64,000 bases of DNA from Sandarakinorhabdus sp. AAP62 (GTDB lineage Bacteria > Pseudomonadota > Alphaproteobacteria > Sphingomonadales > Sphingomonadaceae): positions 434,001 to 498,000 of the forward strand of contig NZ_ANFY01000007.1 in assembly GCF_000331225.1 (NCBI RefSeq), given 5' to 3'. A program made the position numbers and the translations under genes. Below, piece after piece: positions 33,770 through 41,706 of this stretch (positions are counted from its first letter, which is position 1; every line of letters begins with the position of its first letter). The notes under the pieces are model-generated. The model saw only the letters and a program-made list of their open reading frames with translations. It had not been told where the DNA came from and ran no database searches.

Positions 33770-34512
33770 TGACGCCGCTGAAATCCTTTTCCATCGCCGT
33801 GCGCACCCCCGATGGCGTGCAGCCGATGTTCGTCAGCGCCGCAGGCGGCCGTTTCACCATCTACCAGCGCAACCATGTCGCCAGCCTCACCGCCGCGTTG
33901 GCCAAGACCTTCCCGGTGGTCCAGCGCCTGGTGGGGGAGCCCTTCTTTGCCGCGATGGCCGCGCGCTTCATTTTCCAGTCGCCGCCGCGTGTCCCCATGC
34001 TGGCCGACTATGGCGCCGATCTGGCCGATTTCATCGCCGCCTTCGAACCGGCGGAGAGCCTGCCGTTCCTGGCCGATGTCGCGCGGCTGGAATATGCCCG
34101 CGTGCGCGCCTGGCACGCCGCCGATCACGCATCGCCGCCACTGGACGGTGCCGACGCCGTGGCCGCGCTGCTGCCGCACCGTATTGTGCTGCACCCATCC
34201 GCCACCCTGATCCAGTCCGATCATCCTGTGCTGGCGATCTGGGCGGCCAACCAGCCGGAAACGGCAGTGCCGGTGGAAGACTGGCAACCGGAAACTGCGC
34301 TGGTGCACCGCTCCGGCGATGTCGTGCTGAACACGCCAATCGATGCCGACACAAACACGTTTCTGGCGGCGCTGCTGACCGCCGAAAGCCTTGAATCCGC
34401 ACTGCTCGCCCTGCCCGACCCTGACACCGCCGGCGCTGCCCTGCTGCACGTCCTGCAGCTTCTGCAGGCTGGCGCATTGATCACAACTTGCCACGAAGGA
34501 ACCCTGCCATGA
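33769..34512 (+). CDS. bufC: DUF2063 partner protein of the MNIO enzyme
   Basis: A 247-residue protein of the DUF2063 family, N-terminal domain near residues 1-100 (VSAAGGRFTIYQRNHVASLTAALAKTFPVVQRLVGEPFF, given here in part: IYQRN, FPVVQRLVGE, AARFIF). Partner proteins of this family recruit the precursor to DUF692 enzymes. Start ATG 33769 overlaps the enzyme stop and has GAAAGG upstream. The C-terminal half (LADYGADLADFIAAF, YARVRAWHAADH, then a beta-rich part) is as in other bufferin clusters. Its stop overlaps the DoxX start (ATGA). Confidence 0.86.
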   Translation: MTPLKSFSIAVRTPDGVQPMFVSAAGGRFTIYQRNHVASLTAALAKTFPVVQRLVGEPFFAAMAARFIFQSPPRVPMLADYGADLADFIAAFEPAESLPFLADVARLEYARVRAWHAADHASPPLDGADAVAALLPHRIVLHPSATLIQSDHPVLAIWAANQPETAVPVEDWQPETALVHRSGDVVLNTPIDADTNTFLAALLTAESLESALLALPDPDTAGAALLHVLQLLQAGALITTCHEGTLP

Positions 34513-34955
34513 CCACCGCTCCCGCTCTCTTCCGCACCCTGCCCACACTGCTGGACCGCGTGCCATCCAGCCTGGCGCAACTTGTGTTGCGCTTCGGTCT
34601 CGCCGGCATCTTCTGGTCATCGGGCCGTACCAAGATCGAAGGGCTGCTGACCATTTCAGACGACACCTATTTCCTGTTCGAAGAAGAATATCAGCTGCCG
34701 TTGCTGTCCGCCCAACTGGCGGCGCAGCTTGGCACTTATGCCGAACATCTGTTCCCGATCCTGCTGGTGGTCGGCCTTGCCACCCGCCTGTCAGCACTGG
34801 CGCTGTTCGGAATGACGCTGGTCATCCAGATCTTTGTCTATCCCGATGCGCTGTTCGCCACCCATCTCGGCTGGTTCGCGCTGGCGCTGGCGGTGGCGAC
34901 AGGCGGGCCGGGCACGTTGTCGCTGGATCACCTGCTGTTCCGCAAGCGGGACTAA
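34509..34955 (+). CDS. DoxX family membrane protein of the bufferin operon
   Basis: A 148-residue inner-membrane protein with about four hydrophobic helices (LVLRFGLAGIFW, AEHLFPILLVVGLA, LALFGMTLVIQIFVY, WFALALAVATGG). The order DUF2282, DUF692, DUF2063, DoxX is the standard bufferin operon. The function of the DoxX member is not settled; it may handle electrons or thiol redox state at the membrane. Start 34509 has AAGGAA 8 bases upstream. The stop overlaps the convergent LysR gene by four bases, so read-through antisense is possible. Confidence 0.88.
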   Translation: MTTAPALFRTLPTLLDRVPSSLAQLVLRFGLAGIFWSSGRTKIEGLLTISDDTYFLFEEEYQLPLLSAQLAAQLGTYAEHLFPILLVVGLATRLSALALFGMTLVIQIFVYPDALFATHLGWFALALAVATGGPGTLSLDHLLFRKRD

Positions 34956-35848
34956 TTGATGTGCCGATCGGCGCGCAGCCGTTCGACGACGAGATCGACA
35001 AAGGCCCGCACCTTGGCCGACGCCCGCCGGCCTTCCGGGTGGACGACGTGGACGGGCAGGGGCTCGAGCTCGTAATCCGACAGCACGGTCTGCAAGGAAC
35101 CCGATTCAAGCTGGGCGGCAATCTGGTACGACAAGGGCCGCGCCAGCCCCCAGCCTTGCGCGGCCGCCGCCACGATCGCTTCATAGGTGCTGCACGACAG
35201 CCGCGGCGTGACGGTCACGCCGATCTTCTCATCCTTGCCGAACCGCCAGTCCAGCGACGACCAGGAACCAGTCGAGGCAATGATGCGGTGGCCCGCCAGA
35301 TCGGCTGGGTGCTGCGGCACGCCGTGACGATCGAAATAGGCCGGCGATCCGCACACCACCCGGCGCACCGTGCCAACTCTGATGGCACTGTAGCTTGAAT
35401 CGGGCAGATGGCCGATGCGGATGGCCACATCGATGCCTTCATCGACGATGTTGACGACCCGATCGACAAAGATGGCGCGGCCGCTCACCTGCGGATTGGC
35501 ATCCAGAAACTCGCGCAGGATCGGCATGATGTAATTGTTGCCGAACAACACCGACGCGGTGACGCTGAGCGTGCCGGTGGGCGTGGTGTAGGAACCCGAT
35601 GCGGCGGCTTCGGCTTCGGCAATGTCGGCCAGGATGCGGCGGCAATCCTCGAAATAGCGTGCGCCCGGCTCGGTCAGCTTCACGGTGCGGGTGGTGCGGG
35701 TCAGAAGCCGGCTGCCGATCAGTTCCTCCAGGCTGGCCACCGCGCGGGTGACGGCGGGCGGGCTCATGTTCAGCTGGCGCGCGGCCTCGGCAAAGCCGCC
35801 GGTTTCGGCGACGCGCACAAACACCTGCATGGCGTGCAATCGTGACAT
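34952..35848 (-). CDS. LysR-family transcriptional regulator
   Basis: A 298-residue LysR regulator with an N-terminal winged HTH (MQVFVRVAETGGFAEAARQLNMSPPAVTRAVASLEE at about 7-42, in part VTRAVASLEE) and a substrate-binding domain of the CrgA/AaeR-like clade (FLDANPQVSG, GIDVAIRIG, AAAQGWGLARPL). Six T-N11-A boxes of one sequence type lie around it, including one 6 bases upstream of its own start codon, consistent with autoregulation. It is convergent with the bufferin operon. I infer that it controls that operon and the surrounding detoxification genes; the ligand is unknown. Confidence 0.88.
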   Translation of the reverse strand: MSRLHAMQVFVRVAETGGFAEAARQLNMSPPAVTRAVASLEELIGSRLLTRTTRTVKLTEPGARYFEDCRRILADIAEAEAAASGSYTTPTGTLSVTASVLFGNNYIMPILREFLDANPQVSGRAIFVDRVVNIVDEGIDVAIRIGHLPDSSYSAIRVGTVRRVVCGSPAYFDRHGVPQHPADLAGHRIIASTGSWSSLDWRFGKDEKIGVTVTPRLSCSTYEAIVAAAAQGWGLARPLSYQIAAQLESGSLQTVLSDYELEPLPVHVVHPEGRRASAKVRAFVDLVVERLRADRHIN

Positions 35849-35853
35849 TGTTC

Positions 35854-35881
35854 ATTCCCCCAAACGGAACAATCCATTTCC
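35854..35881 (+). promoter_or_regulatory. LysR-type box c, between lysR and the glutathione S-transferase gene
   Basis: ATTCCC-CCAAA-CGGAAC followed by AATCCATTTCC. It starts only 6 bases upstream of the lysR ATG (35848), so it overlaps that gene's leader; its orientation matches transcription toward 36245. Further right, CGCAATTCTGCCGC nearly repeats the CGCCATTCTGCCGC found at the same offset beyond box d, which extends the conserved element to about 50 bases. Confidence 0.65.
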
Positions 35882-35928
35882 GATTATCGCAATTCTGCCG
35901 CCTGGCAAATGAAATTACCAAGTGGGCC

Positions 35929-36135
35929 ATGATCCACGCCCTCACCCACCAGCTGCATAGCGATGGCGCCCCTGCCTCCCTCCACCGGGTCTGGCAGCTG
36001 GCGACCCACATTCAGGCCATCATCATCACCGCTGCCGCCGGCGGCTCGGTTTCCACTGCGATTCCGCCGCTGGCGGCGCTGGCCATCAACGTTGTCCGCC
36101 ATCGCGGGCCGGGATCATTCCACATAACGCAATAG
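35929..36135 (+). CDS. Possible small protein of unknown function
   Basis: A 68-codon open frame with high third-position GC, starting [10 protein letters not shown] and containing a hydrophobic stretch ([22 protein letters not shown], in part [10 protein letters not shown]). It has no ribosome site and no recognisable family. It would be the first gene downstream of LysR-type box c. It may equally be chance open frame in GC-rich DNA. Confidence 0.25.
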   Translation: MIHALTHQLHSDGAPASLHRVWQLATHIQAIIITAAAGGSVSTAIPPLAALAINVVRHRGPGSFHITQ

Positions 36136-36244
36136 TCACTTGTCGCGTTCGAAGCTTCTGCCCGCCGGGCTTTCCCCCCACTCTTCTCCCCGTTCGGCAC
36201 GCCCCACTGAAGCTGAACCAATCCCTCGCAAAGGACCCATGATC

Positions 36245-36862
36245 ATGAAGCTCCACTACCACCCGCTTTCCGGCCACGCCCACCGCGCCCGGCTGTTCCT
36301 GTCGCTGATCGGTGCCGATTTCGAACTGGTCGAAGTCGACCTGGCCAAGGGTGCCCACAAGGCGCCGGCCTTCCTCGCCCTCAACCGCTTCGGCCAGGTA
36401 CCGGTGCTGGAAGATGATGGCGTGATCATCGCCGATGCCAACGCCATCCTGATCTATCTCGCCAAGAAGTTCGGCAAGAGTGATTGGCTGCCGGCCGATC
36501 CCGTTGGCGGTGCTGCCGTGCAACGCTGGCTTTCGGTTGCCGCCGGCCAGATCGCCTTTGGTCCGGCCGCGGCCCGCCTGATCACCGTGTTCGGCGCCGG
36601 CTTCAACGCCGACGAAGTCATCGCCCGCGCCCATGCCATCCTGAAGATCCTGGAAGCCGAACTCGTGAGCCGCGACTGGATCGCCGCCAGCCACCCGACC
36701 ATCGCCGATGTCGCGCTCTACAGCTACATCGCGCGCGCGCCGGAAGGCAATGTCAGCCTCGATGCCTATCCGGCCGTGCAGGGCTGGCTGAAGCGCATCG
36801 AAGCGCTGCCGGGCTTCGTGCCCTTCGTCAGCACACCGGTTGGCCTGTCGGCCGCCGCCTGA
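36245..36862 (+). CDS. Glutathione S-transferase
   Basis: A 205-residue cytosolic GST. The N-terminal thioredoxin-like domain starts [18 protein letters not shown], with [11 protein letters not shown] (the cis-proline loop) and the glutathione-contact segment [13 protein letters not shown]. The C-terminal helical domain has [13 protein letters not shown], the conserved N-capping-box region. It conjugates glutathione to electrophiles or reduces peroxides. ATG 36245 is preferred to 36239 because GGA lies 9 bases upstream. It precedes the reductase fusion gene, separated by a hairpin. Confidence 0.87.
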   Translation: MKLHYHPLSGHAHRARLFLSLIGADFELVEVDLAKGAHKAPAFLALNRFGQVPVLEDDGVIIADANAILIYLAKKFGKSDWLPADPVGGAAVQRWLSVAAGQIAFGPAAARLITVFGAGFNADEVIARAHAILKILEAELVSRDWIAASHPTIADVALYSYIARAPEGNVSLDAYPAVQGWLKRIEALPGFVPFVSTPVGLSAAA

Positions 36863-36871
36863 ACCCCCATC

Positions 36872-36900
36872 CCCCGGGGCTGGCCATGCCGGCCCCGGGG
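36872..36900 (+). promoter_or_regulatory. Intercistronic hairpin upstream of the reductase fusion gene
   Basis: CCCCGGGGCTGGC-CAT-GCCGGCCCCGGGG: 13-bp stem with one G-U pair and a 3-base loop, between the transferase stop (36862) and ATG 36922. No U-tract. Resembles in position and strength the hairpins before bufA1 and before the gene at 40437. Confidence 0.5.
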
Positions 36901-36921
36901 CTCTGCTGAAAGGCGCGCGTG

Positions 36922-38985
36922 ATGGCCGGCCATGGTTCGATCGAAATGCCCTCCCCCTGGCACGCCGGCGAAATCACGCTCCAGCAAGGCCTGGGCGTTG
37001 CCGAACGCATGGCGATTGCCGGCCAGAAGGTCATCCGCGATCACATGCCCGATCAGCACCGCACCTTCTTCGCGCAGCTGCCGTTCCTGGTCGCCGGCGC
37101 CGTCGATGCGGCCGGTGATGTCTGGGCCACGCTGCTCACCGGCGCGCCGGGCTTTGCACAGTCACCCGATCCGCGCACCCTGGCCTTCGCGCTGCCACGC
37201 GACGCCGCCGATCCGGCCAACGCTGGCCTGAATAATGGCGATGCCATCGGCCTGCTCGGCATCGAACTGCACAGCCGCCGCCGCAACCGCATGAACGGCC
37301 ATGTGCGCCGCACGGGCGAAGCCGGCTTTGCCGTCCATGTCGAACATAGTTTCGGCAATTGCCCGCAATATATCCAGCTGCGCGACTGGCAGATGCTCGA
37401 TCAGCCCGCCACGGCGCCGGGCATGGTGGAGCGGCAGGATCATCTCGACGCCGCCGCGCGCGCCATGATTGCCGCGGCCGATACCTTCTTCGTCGCCTCC
37501 TATCTGGATGGCGACGCCGGCCGCCAGGTTGATGCCTCGCATCGCGGCGGCAAGCCCGGCTTCGTGCGCATCGATGCCGATGGCGCGCTCACCATTCCGG
37601 ATTTCGCCGGCAATCTGCACTTCAACACGCTGGGCAATTTCCTGCTCAATCCGCGCGCCGGGCTGACCTTCGTTGATTTCGCCAGCGGCGACCTGCTCCA
37701 AATGACCGGCGAAGCCGAGGTGATCCTTCAATCCCCCGAAATCGCCGCCTTCCAGGGCGCCGAGCGGCTGTGGCGCTTCCGGCCGCGCATCGTCGTGCGT
37801 CGCCCGGCGGCGCTGCCGCTGCGCTGGACGTTCCGCGACTGGTCGGCCAATTCGTTGATGACCGGTTCCTGGGAAGACGCGGCGTCGCGGCTGCAGGCGC
37901 AGGCGCTGGCAACGCAGTGGCGGCCGTTTCGCGTCGCCCGCATTGTCGAGGAAAGCGCGGTGATCCGCTCCTTCCACCTCGAACCCGCCGATGGCGCCGG
38001 CATCACCCCGCACCGCGCCGGCCAGCATCTGCCCATCCGCCTTGCCATAGCGGGCGAAGCCAGGCCCGTCATACGCACCTACACGCTGTCAACCGCGCCG
38101 TCCGACGGCGGTTATCGCATCAGTGTGCGACGGCAGGGCCTGGCTTCGGCATTTCTGCACGACCAGATTGGCGTTGGGGATCTGATCGAGGCGCGCGCGC
38201 CTGCCGGCGATTTCACCATTGATGCCGCCGAACGCCGGCCCGCCGTGCTGATCGGTGCCGGGGTCGGGGTGACGCCGATGCTCGCGATGCTGCGTCACGT
38301 GGTTTATGAAGGGCTGCGCACGCGGCGGGTGCGGCCCACTATGTTCATCCAGGCGGCGCGCACCCGCAGCGAACGTGGCTTCGATGCGGAAATTGCCGAA
38401 CTGGTGGCGCGCGCCGAAGGCAAGGTGCGACTGGTCCGCACGCTCGATGACACGACCGACGGCGCGCAGGCCGGGGTGGATTATGACGTCGCCGGCCGGG
38501 TCGACATGGCGCTGCTGCGCCAGCTGCTCGGCTTTGACGATCATGATTTCTACCTGTGCGGCCCACCGCCGTTCATGCAGGCGCTGTATGACGGGCTGCG
38601 CGATCTCAACATCGCCGATGGCCGCATCCATGCCGAAGCCTTTGGCCCGGCCTCCATGCGCCGCCGTGTCGATGCCGCTGCCGCGCCCGCCGCCCAGCCT
38701 TCGGCAACCCCGGTGCCCGTGGCCTTCGCCGCCTCGGCCAAGGAAGCGCGCTGGGCTCCGGGCAGCGGCAGCCTGCTCGATCTGGCCGAAGCCCGCGGCC
38801 TGGCACCGGAATATAGCTGCCGTGGCGGCAGTTGCGGCACCTGTCGCACCCGCATCATCGCCGGCGCCGTGGCCTATGAAACCCCACCATCGGCCAGCGT
38901 TGGCGCCGATGAAGCCCTGATCTGCTGCGCCATGCCGGCGGACAGCGCCAGCGGTGGCAGCGACCGCCTGATCCTCGATCTCTGA
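36922..38985 (+). CDS. Fusion: PNPOx-like split barrel - FNR-type reductase - [2Fe-2S] ferredoxin
   Basis: 687 residues. Residues about 40-300 are a pyridoxamine-phosphate-oxidase-like FMN split barrel (FFVASYLDGDAG, GGKPGFVRI, NTLGNFLLNPRAGLTFVDF). Residues about 330-450 form an FAD-binding FNR domain (IRTYTLSTAPSDGGYRISVR). Residues about 430-560 form the NAD(P) domain (LIGAGVGVTPMLAML, FYLCGPPPFM). The C-terminus is a plant-type ferredoxin with Cys633, Cys638, Cys641 and Cys668/669 (YSCRGGSCGTC). One chain can thus move electrons from NAD(P)H through FAD and Fe-S, perhaps to an FMN-bound acceptor. ATG 36922 has AAAGG 8 bases upstream. Likely detoxifies electrophiles, quinones or nitro compounds; the substrate is unknown. 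Confidence 0.87.
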   Translation: MAGHGSIEMPSPWHAGEITLQQGLGVAERMAIAGQKVIRDHMPDQHRTFFAQLPFLVAGAVDAAGDVWATLLTGAPGFAQSPDPRTLAFALPRDAADPANAGLNNGDAIGLLGIELHSRRRNRMNGHVRRTGEAGFAVHVEHSFGNCPQYIQLRDWQMLDQPATAPGMVERQDHLDAAARAMIAAADTFFVASYLDGDAGRQVDASHRGGKPGFVRIDADGALTIPDFAGNLHFNTLGNFLLNPRAGLTFVDFASGDLLQMTGEAEVILQSPEIAAFQGAERLWRFRPRIVVRRPAALPLRWTFRDWSANSLMTGSWEDAASRLQAQALATQWRPFRVARIVEESAVIRSFHLEPADGAGITPHRAGQHLPIRLAIAGEARPVIRTYTLSTAPSDGGYRISVRRQGLASAFLHDQIGVGDLIEARAPAGDFTIDAAERRPAVLIGAGVGVTPMLAMLRHVVYEGLRTRRVRPTMFIQAARTRSERGFDAEIAELVARAEGKVRLVRTLDDTTDGAQAGVDYDVAGRVDMALLRQLLGFDDHDFYLCGPPPFMQALYDGLRDLNIADGRIHAEAFGPASMRRRVDAAAAPAAQPSATPVPVAFAASAKEARWAPGSGSLLDLAEARGLAPEYSCRGGSCGTCRTRIIAGAVAYETPPSASVGADEALICCAMPADSASGGSDRLILDL

Positions 38986-38996
38986 AAGACCTTCCG

Positions 38997-39629
38997 ATGA
39001 CCAAACGTGTCTTGCTGCTCCTCGCCGACGGGTTCGAACCGATGGAGGCCGCCGGTTTCACCGACGTGCTGGGCTGGGCCAATATCGATGGCGACGAACC
39101 GATCGAACTGGTGTCGGCCGGCCTGCGCTCGCCGTTGAAGGCGACATTCGGCTTTTCGGTCATCCCTGATGCGCTGGTCACCGATCTTGATCTCGACAGT
39201 TTCGATGCGCTGGCGGTGCCGGGCGGCTTTGGCAGCGCCGGCTTCTACACCGATGCCCTGTCCGAACCGTTCCTCGCCGTCATCCGCCACTTTGCCGGGC
39301 GCCAGCAGGCGGTGGCATCGGTGTGCGTCGCCGCGCTGGCGCTGGGCGCAGCCGGCGTGCTCGAAGGCCGCGTTGCCACCACCTATCATCAGGCCGGCGG
39401 CAAGCGCCGCGCCCAGCTCGAATCCCATGGCGCCCACTTCATCGATGAAGCCGTGGTGGTGGATGGCAATCTGATCAGCTCCACCGGGCCGGGCACCGCG
39501 GTCGAGGTCGCCTTCACCCTGCTCGCCGACCTGACCTCGGAACGCAACAGCGCGCGCATCCGCGATCTGATGCGGGTGCCATGGCCGGCGCCGTCGTGGT
39601 GGACGAGCCCGCAGGTGCCGCCAACATGA
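38997..39629 (+). CDS. DJ-1/PfpI family protein, copy 1
   Basis: A 210-residue DJ-1/ThiJ-type protein: LLLADGFEPMEAAGF with the conserved glutamate (Glu17), DALAVPGGFGSAGF, and the nucleophile elbow VASVCVAAL with Cys110. Members act as glyoxalases, deglycases, isonitrile hydratases or redox-sensing chaperones; which applies is unclear. It begins 12 bases after the reductase fusion stop and overlaps the next gene (ATGA), so it belongs to that operon. A paralogue with about 60 percent identity lies at 42353-42976 on the other strand. Confidence 0.86.
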   Translation: MTKRVLLLLADGFEPMEAAGFTDVLGWANIDGDEPIELVSAGLRSPLKATFGFSVIPDALVTDLDLDSFDALAVPGGFGSAGFYTDALSEPFLAVIRHFAGRQQAVASVCVAALALGAAGVLEGRVATTYHQAGGKRRAQLESHGAHFIDEAVVVDGNLISSTGPGTAVEVAFTLLADLTSERNSARIRDLMRVPWPAPSWWTSPQVPPT

Positions 39630-40207
39630 GCCCGACCGATGTTGCCTTCACGCCGGCGGTCAAGGCCGTGCAGGCGCGCAAGGGTTCGCGCGCCATCTAT
39701 GCCGGCATGGAAATGGCGTGCGCCATCGACGAAGACCTGGCCGCCTTCATCGCCGCGCGCGACAGTTTCTACCTCGCCAGCGCCAGCGCCGATGGCCAGC
39801 CCTATATCCAGCATCGCGGCGGCCCCAAGGGCTTCCTGCACGTGATCGACGAACACACGCTGGGCTTCGCCGATCTGCGCGGCAATCGCCAATATGTCTC
39901 CACTGGGAATTTCGCCGAAAACCCCAAGGCCTTCATTTTCGTGATGGATTATGCCCGGCGGCAGCGCGTCAAGATCTGGGGCACGCTGCGGGTGGTGGAG
40001 GATGATCCGGCGCTGATCGCTTCGCTGCTGCCGGCCGGCGCAAAGCTGCGGGCGGAATCAGCCATGCTGTTCACCGTCACCGCCTGGGATCCGAACTGCC
40101 CGGCCCACATCCCGCAGCTGTTCCCCGCCGCCGATGTGGCCGCTGCGCTGGCCGCGAAAGACGCCCGCATCGCAGCGCTCGAAGCCGAACTGGCCGCACG
40201 CCGCTGA
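39626..40207 (+). CDS. Pyridoxamine 5'-phosphate oxidase-related FMN-binding protein
   Basis: A 193-residue split-barrel flavoprotein: FYLASASADGQPYIQHRGGPKGFLHV (in part GQPYIQHRGG), then GNRQYVSTGNFAENPKAFIFVMDY and RVKIWGTLRVVED. The C-terminus is a short helix rich in Ala and Glu. These proteins usually bind FMN, F420 or heme and reduce small oxidants. The start overlaps the DJ-1 stop by four bases. Related to the N-terminal domain of the fusion protein two genes upstream, so the operon carries two split-barrel proteins. Confidence 0.85.
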   Translation: MSPTDVAFTPAVKAVQARKGSRAIYAGMEMACAIDEDLAAFIAARDSFYLASASADGQPYIQHRGGPKGFLHVIDEHTLGFADLRGNRQYVSTGNFAENPKAFIFVMDYARRQRVKIWGTLRVVEDDPALIASLLPAGAKLRAESAMLFTVTAWDPNCPAHIPQLFPAADVAAALAAKDARIAALEAELAARR

Positions 40208-40234
40208 ATTCCGCAAAATGGAATAATATATTCC
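40208..40234 (+). promoter_or_regulatory. LysR-type box d, facing the operon at 40437-42321
   Basis: ATTCCG-CAAAA-TGGAAT followed by AATATATTCC, beginning immediately after the TGA of the preceding gene. Beyond it, CGCCATTCTGCCGC repeats the sequence found at the same offset after box c. It marks a new promoter for the five genes that follow. Confidence 0.65.
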
Positions 40235-40385
40235 GTTTTTCCGCCATTCTGCCGCAGCCCGCGCCGGTGCATAGCCACTTCATCGGGCCCGCCGCGGTGG
40301 TGGGCCCCAAACACCAACAGCCTGAACGAGGTTCCGGGCACCATGATCGGCTTCCCCGGGCCCATCATGCACTGCCGGACGTCGT

Positions 40386-40420
40386 GGCGGGCGGGGCGAC
40401 CCTCCATAGCCCCGCCCGCC
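40386..40420 (+). promoter_or_regulatory. Hairpin in the leader of the 40437 operon
   Basis: GGCGGGCGGGGC and GCCCCGCCCGCC form a perfect 12-bp stem with an 11-base loop, ending 8 bases before the ribosome site of the next gene. Without a U-tract it is more likely an mRNA 5' stabiliser or attenuator than a simple terminator. Confidence 0.5.
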
Positions 40421-40436
40421 CTTCACCTGGAGACAC

Positions 40437-40904
40437 ATGATGACCCGCCCGCCTCTGCCCCCCTTCACGCTCGCCAGTGCCGCCGAAAAGGTCCGGCTGG
40501 CCGAAGATGGCTGGAACAGCCGCGATCCCGCACGTGTCGCGCTGGCCTACACGCCGGATTGCAGCTGGCGCAACCGCGCCGAATTCGTCACGGGCCGCGC
40601 CGAGATCGAGGCCCTGCTCACCCGCAAATGGGCGCGCGAGCTGGATTACCGCCTGATCAAGCAACTCTGGGCCCACGATGGCAATCGCATCGCGGTGCGC
40701 TTTGCCTATGAATATCACGACGACAGCGGGCAATGGTTCCGCGCTTACGGCAACGAGAATTGGGAGTTCGACGGCGATGGCCTGATGCGACGCCGCATCG
40801 CCAGCATCAATGAACACCCGATCAGTGCCGCGGATCGCAAGTTCCACTGGCCGCTGGGTCGCCGCCCCGATGATCATCCGGGCCTGAGCGACTTCGGCTT
40901 CTGA
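40437..40904 (+). CDS. SnoaL/NTF2-like protein, DUF1348 type
   Basis: A 155-residue cone-shaped NTF2-fold protein: [25 protein letters not shown] (in part [15 protein letters not shown]), [39 protein letters not shown] and the terminal [14 protein letters not shown] typical of DUF1348. The pocket can bind small hydrophobic molecules, but no reaction is assigned. ATG 40437 or 40440 is the start; GGAG at 40429-40432 slightly favours the second. First gene downstream of LysR-type box d. Confidence 0.83.
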   Translation: MMTRPPLPPFTLASAAEKVRLAEDGWNSRDPARVALAYTPDCSWRNRAEFVTGRAEIEALLTRKWARELDYRLIKQLWAHDGNRIAVRFAYEYHDDSGQWFRAYGNENWEFDGDGLMRRRIASINEHPISAADRKFHWPLGRRPDDHPGLSDFGF

Positions 40905-40929
40905 CGCCCCTTTCTGCCGGAGACTCCCC

Positions 40930-41154
40930 ATGAAGATGCGTTCAACCTGTCTGGCCGACGACAAGCCCTGGCTGCTGCGTTATGCGCTCGCCTTTGCCGC
41001 CATCCTTGGCTTTGGCGGCTTTGCCTTCAGCCTTGGTGATGGCGTCGCGGCCTTCCGGCTTCAGGCTGTCTTCTTCGTTCTGCTGTTCAGCGCCATCCTG
41101 CTGCCGCTGTTGGAAATCTGGTGGCGGGATTGCCCGACCAGGCTGCACCGGTGA
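40930..41154 (+). CDS. Small two-helix membrane protein
   Basis: A 74-residue protein with two predicted membrane helices (LRYALAFAAILGFGGFAF and LQAVFFVLLFSAILLPLL) and a charged C-terminus ending in WWRDCPTRLHR. GGAG lies 7 bases before the ATG. I do not recognise the family. It sits between the NTF2-like and the carboxymuconolactone-decarboxylase-like genes in the box d operon, so it is probably co-regulated with them. Confidence 0.68.
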   Translation: MKMRSTCLADDKPWLLRYALAFAAILGFGGFAFSLGDGVAAFRLQAVFFVLLFSAILLPLLEIWWRDCPTRLHR

Positions 41155-41159
41155 CCGAA

Positions 41160-41507
41160 ATGCCCACGCCAATCCTGCTGGATGATCGCATCCGTATCCA
41201 GGTCGAACTGGCGCTGACCAGTGCGGCTGGCTGTGCCCAGGTGCGGGCGACGCAGGAATGCACGGCTCGCGCCGCCGGGCTTTCAGGCGCCGAGATTGAT
41301 GCCGCGCGCGGCCGCCGCTGCTTTGACCGGCGCGCCCAGGCCGCCGTGGCGCTGGCCTGCACCCTGGGCTCGGCACTCACGCCGATCAAGGAGCTGCTCG
41401 CCTCGCCGTTCGCCGCCAAGGCGCGCCGCGATGGCCTTGCCGACGATGAGATCGAAGCCATCCACGCCATGGCCGCCCTGGCCTGCACCGCAACGGAGAT
41501 CCCATGA
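41160..41507 (+). CDS. Carboxymuconolactone decarboxylase (AhpD)-like protein, degenerate active site
   Basis: A 115-residue all-helical protein resembling the CMD/AhpD fold: DRIRIQVELALTSAAGC, then CTARAAGLSGAEIDAARG and a helix AQAAVALACTLGS. The usual CxxC-x3-H motif is not present: the cysteines here are separated by eight residues and the histidine is missing. A thiol peroxidase activity is therefore doubtful. The ATG is five bases after the preceding stop, and the end overlaps the next small frame. Confidence 0.65.
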   Translation: MPTPILLDDRIRIQVELALTSAAGCAQVRATQECTARAAGLSGAEIDAARGRRCFDRRAQAAVALACTLGSALTPIKELLASPFAAKARRDGLADDEIEAIHAMAALACTATEIP

Positions 41508-41680
41508 TGACCATCGCTCCGCTCACCACGCTTGCTGCCCGCCTGCTGGCACCGCGGCGGGCGCCGGCTGCGCCCTGCCCGCCGCAGGACGCTGGCCCGA
41601 CCGACGATTGGGCGGCATCGGTGCTGCAATCCATCCGCTGCGAACTGCCGCTGATGGAATCGATCATGCGGATGATGTGA
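41504..41680 (+). CDS. Small unknown protein, 58 codons
   Basis: A 58-residue frame (starts MMTIAPLTTLAARLL, ends MESIMRMM) overlapping the previous stop codon by ATGA, with codon use like its neighbours. The middle is rich in Ala and Pro, with two cysteines. No family is recognised. Coupling to the preceding gene and a short gap to the transferase gene make it plausible as a real product of the box d operon. Confidence 0.45.
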   Translation: MMTIAPLTTLAARLLAPRRAPAAPCPPQDAGPTDDWAASVLQSIRCELPLMESIMRMM

Positions 41681-41706
41681 TCCCCGCCTCACCAAAGGAA
41701 CATGCC

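Larger units (their letters stand above)
35849..36244. other. Intergenic region between LysR and glutathione S-transferase genes
   Basis: Contains LysR-type box c at its left end and a small open frame at 35929-36135. The distance from box c to the transferase ATG (about 360 bases) is long compared with the other boxes, so either a leader or a small gene lies between. Confidence 0.4.

Noticed and set aside
40343-40711. Open frame overlapping the start of the NTF2-like gene
   Set aside because: Out of frame with a clear DUF1348-type protein; Arg/Pro/His-rich product typical of a shifted frame.
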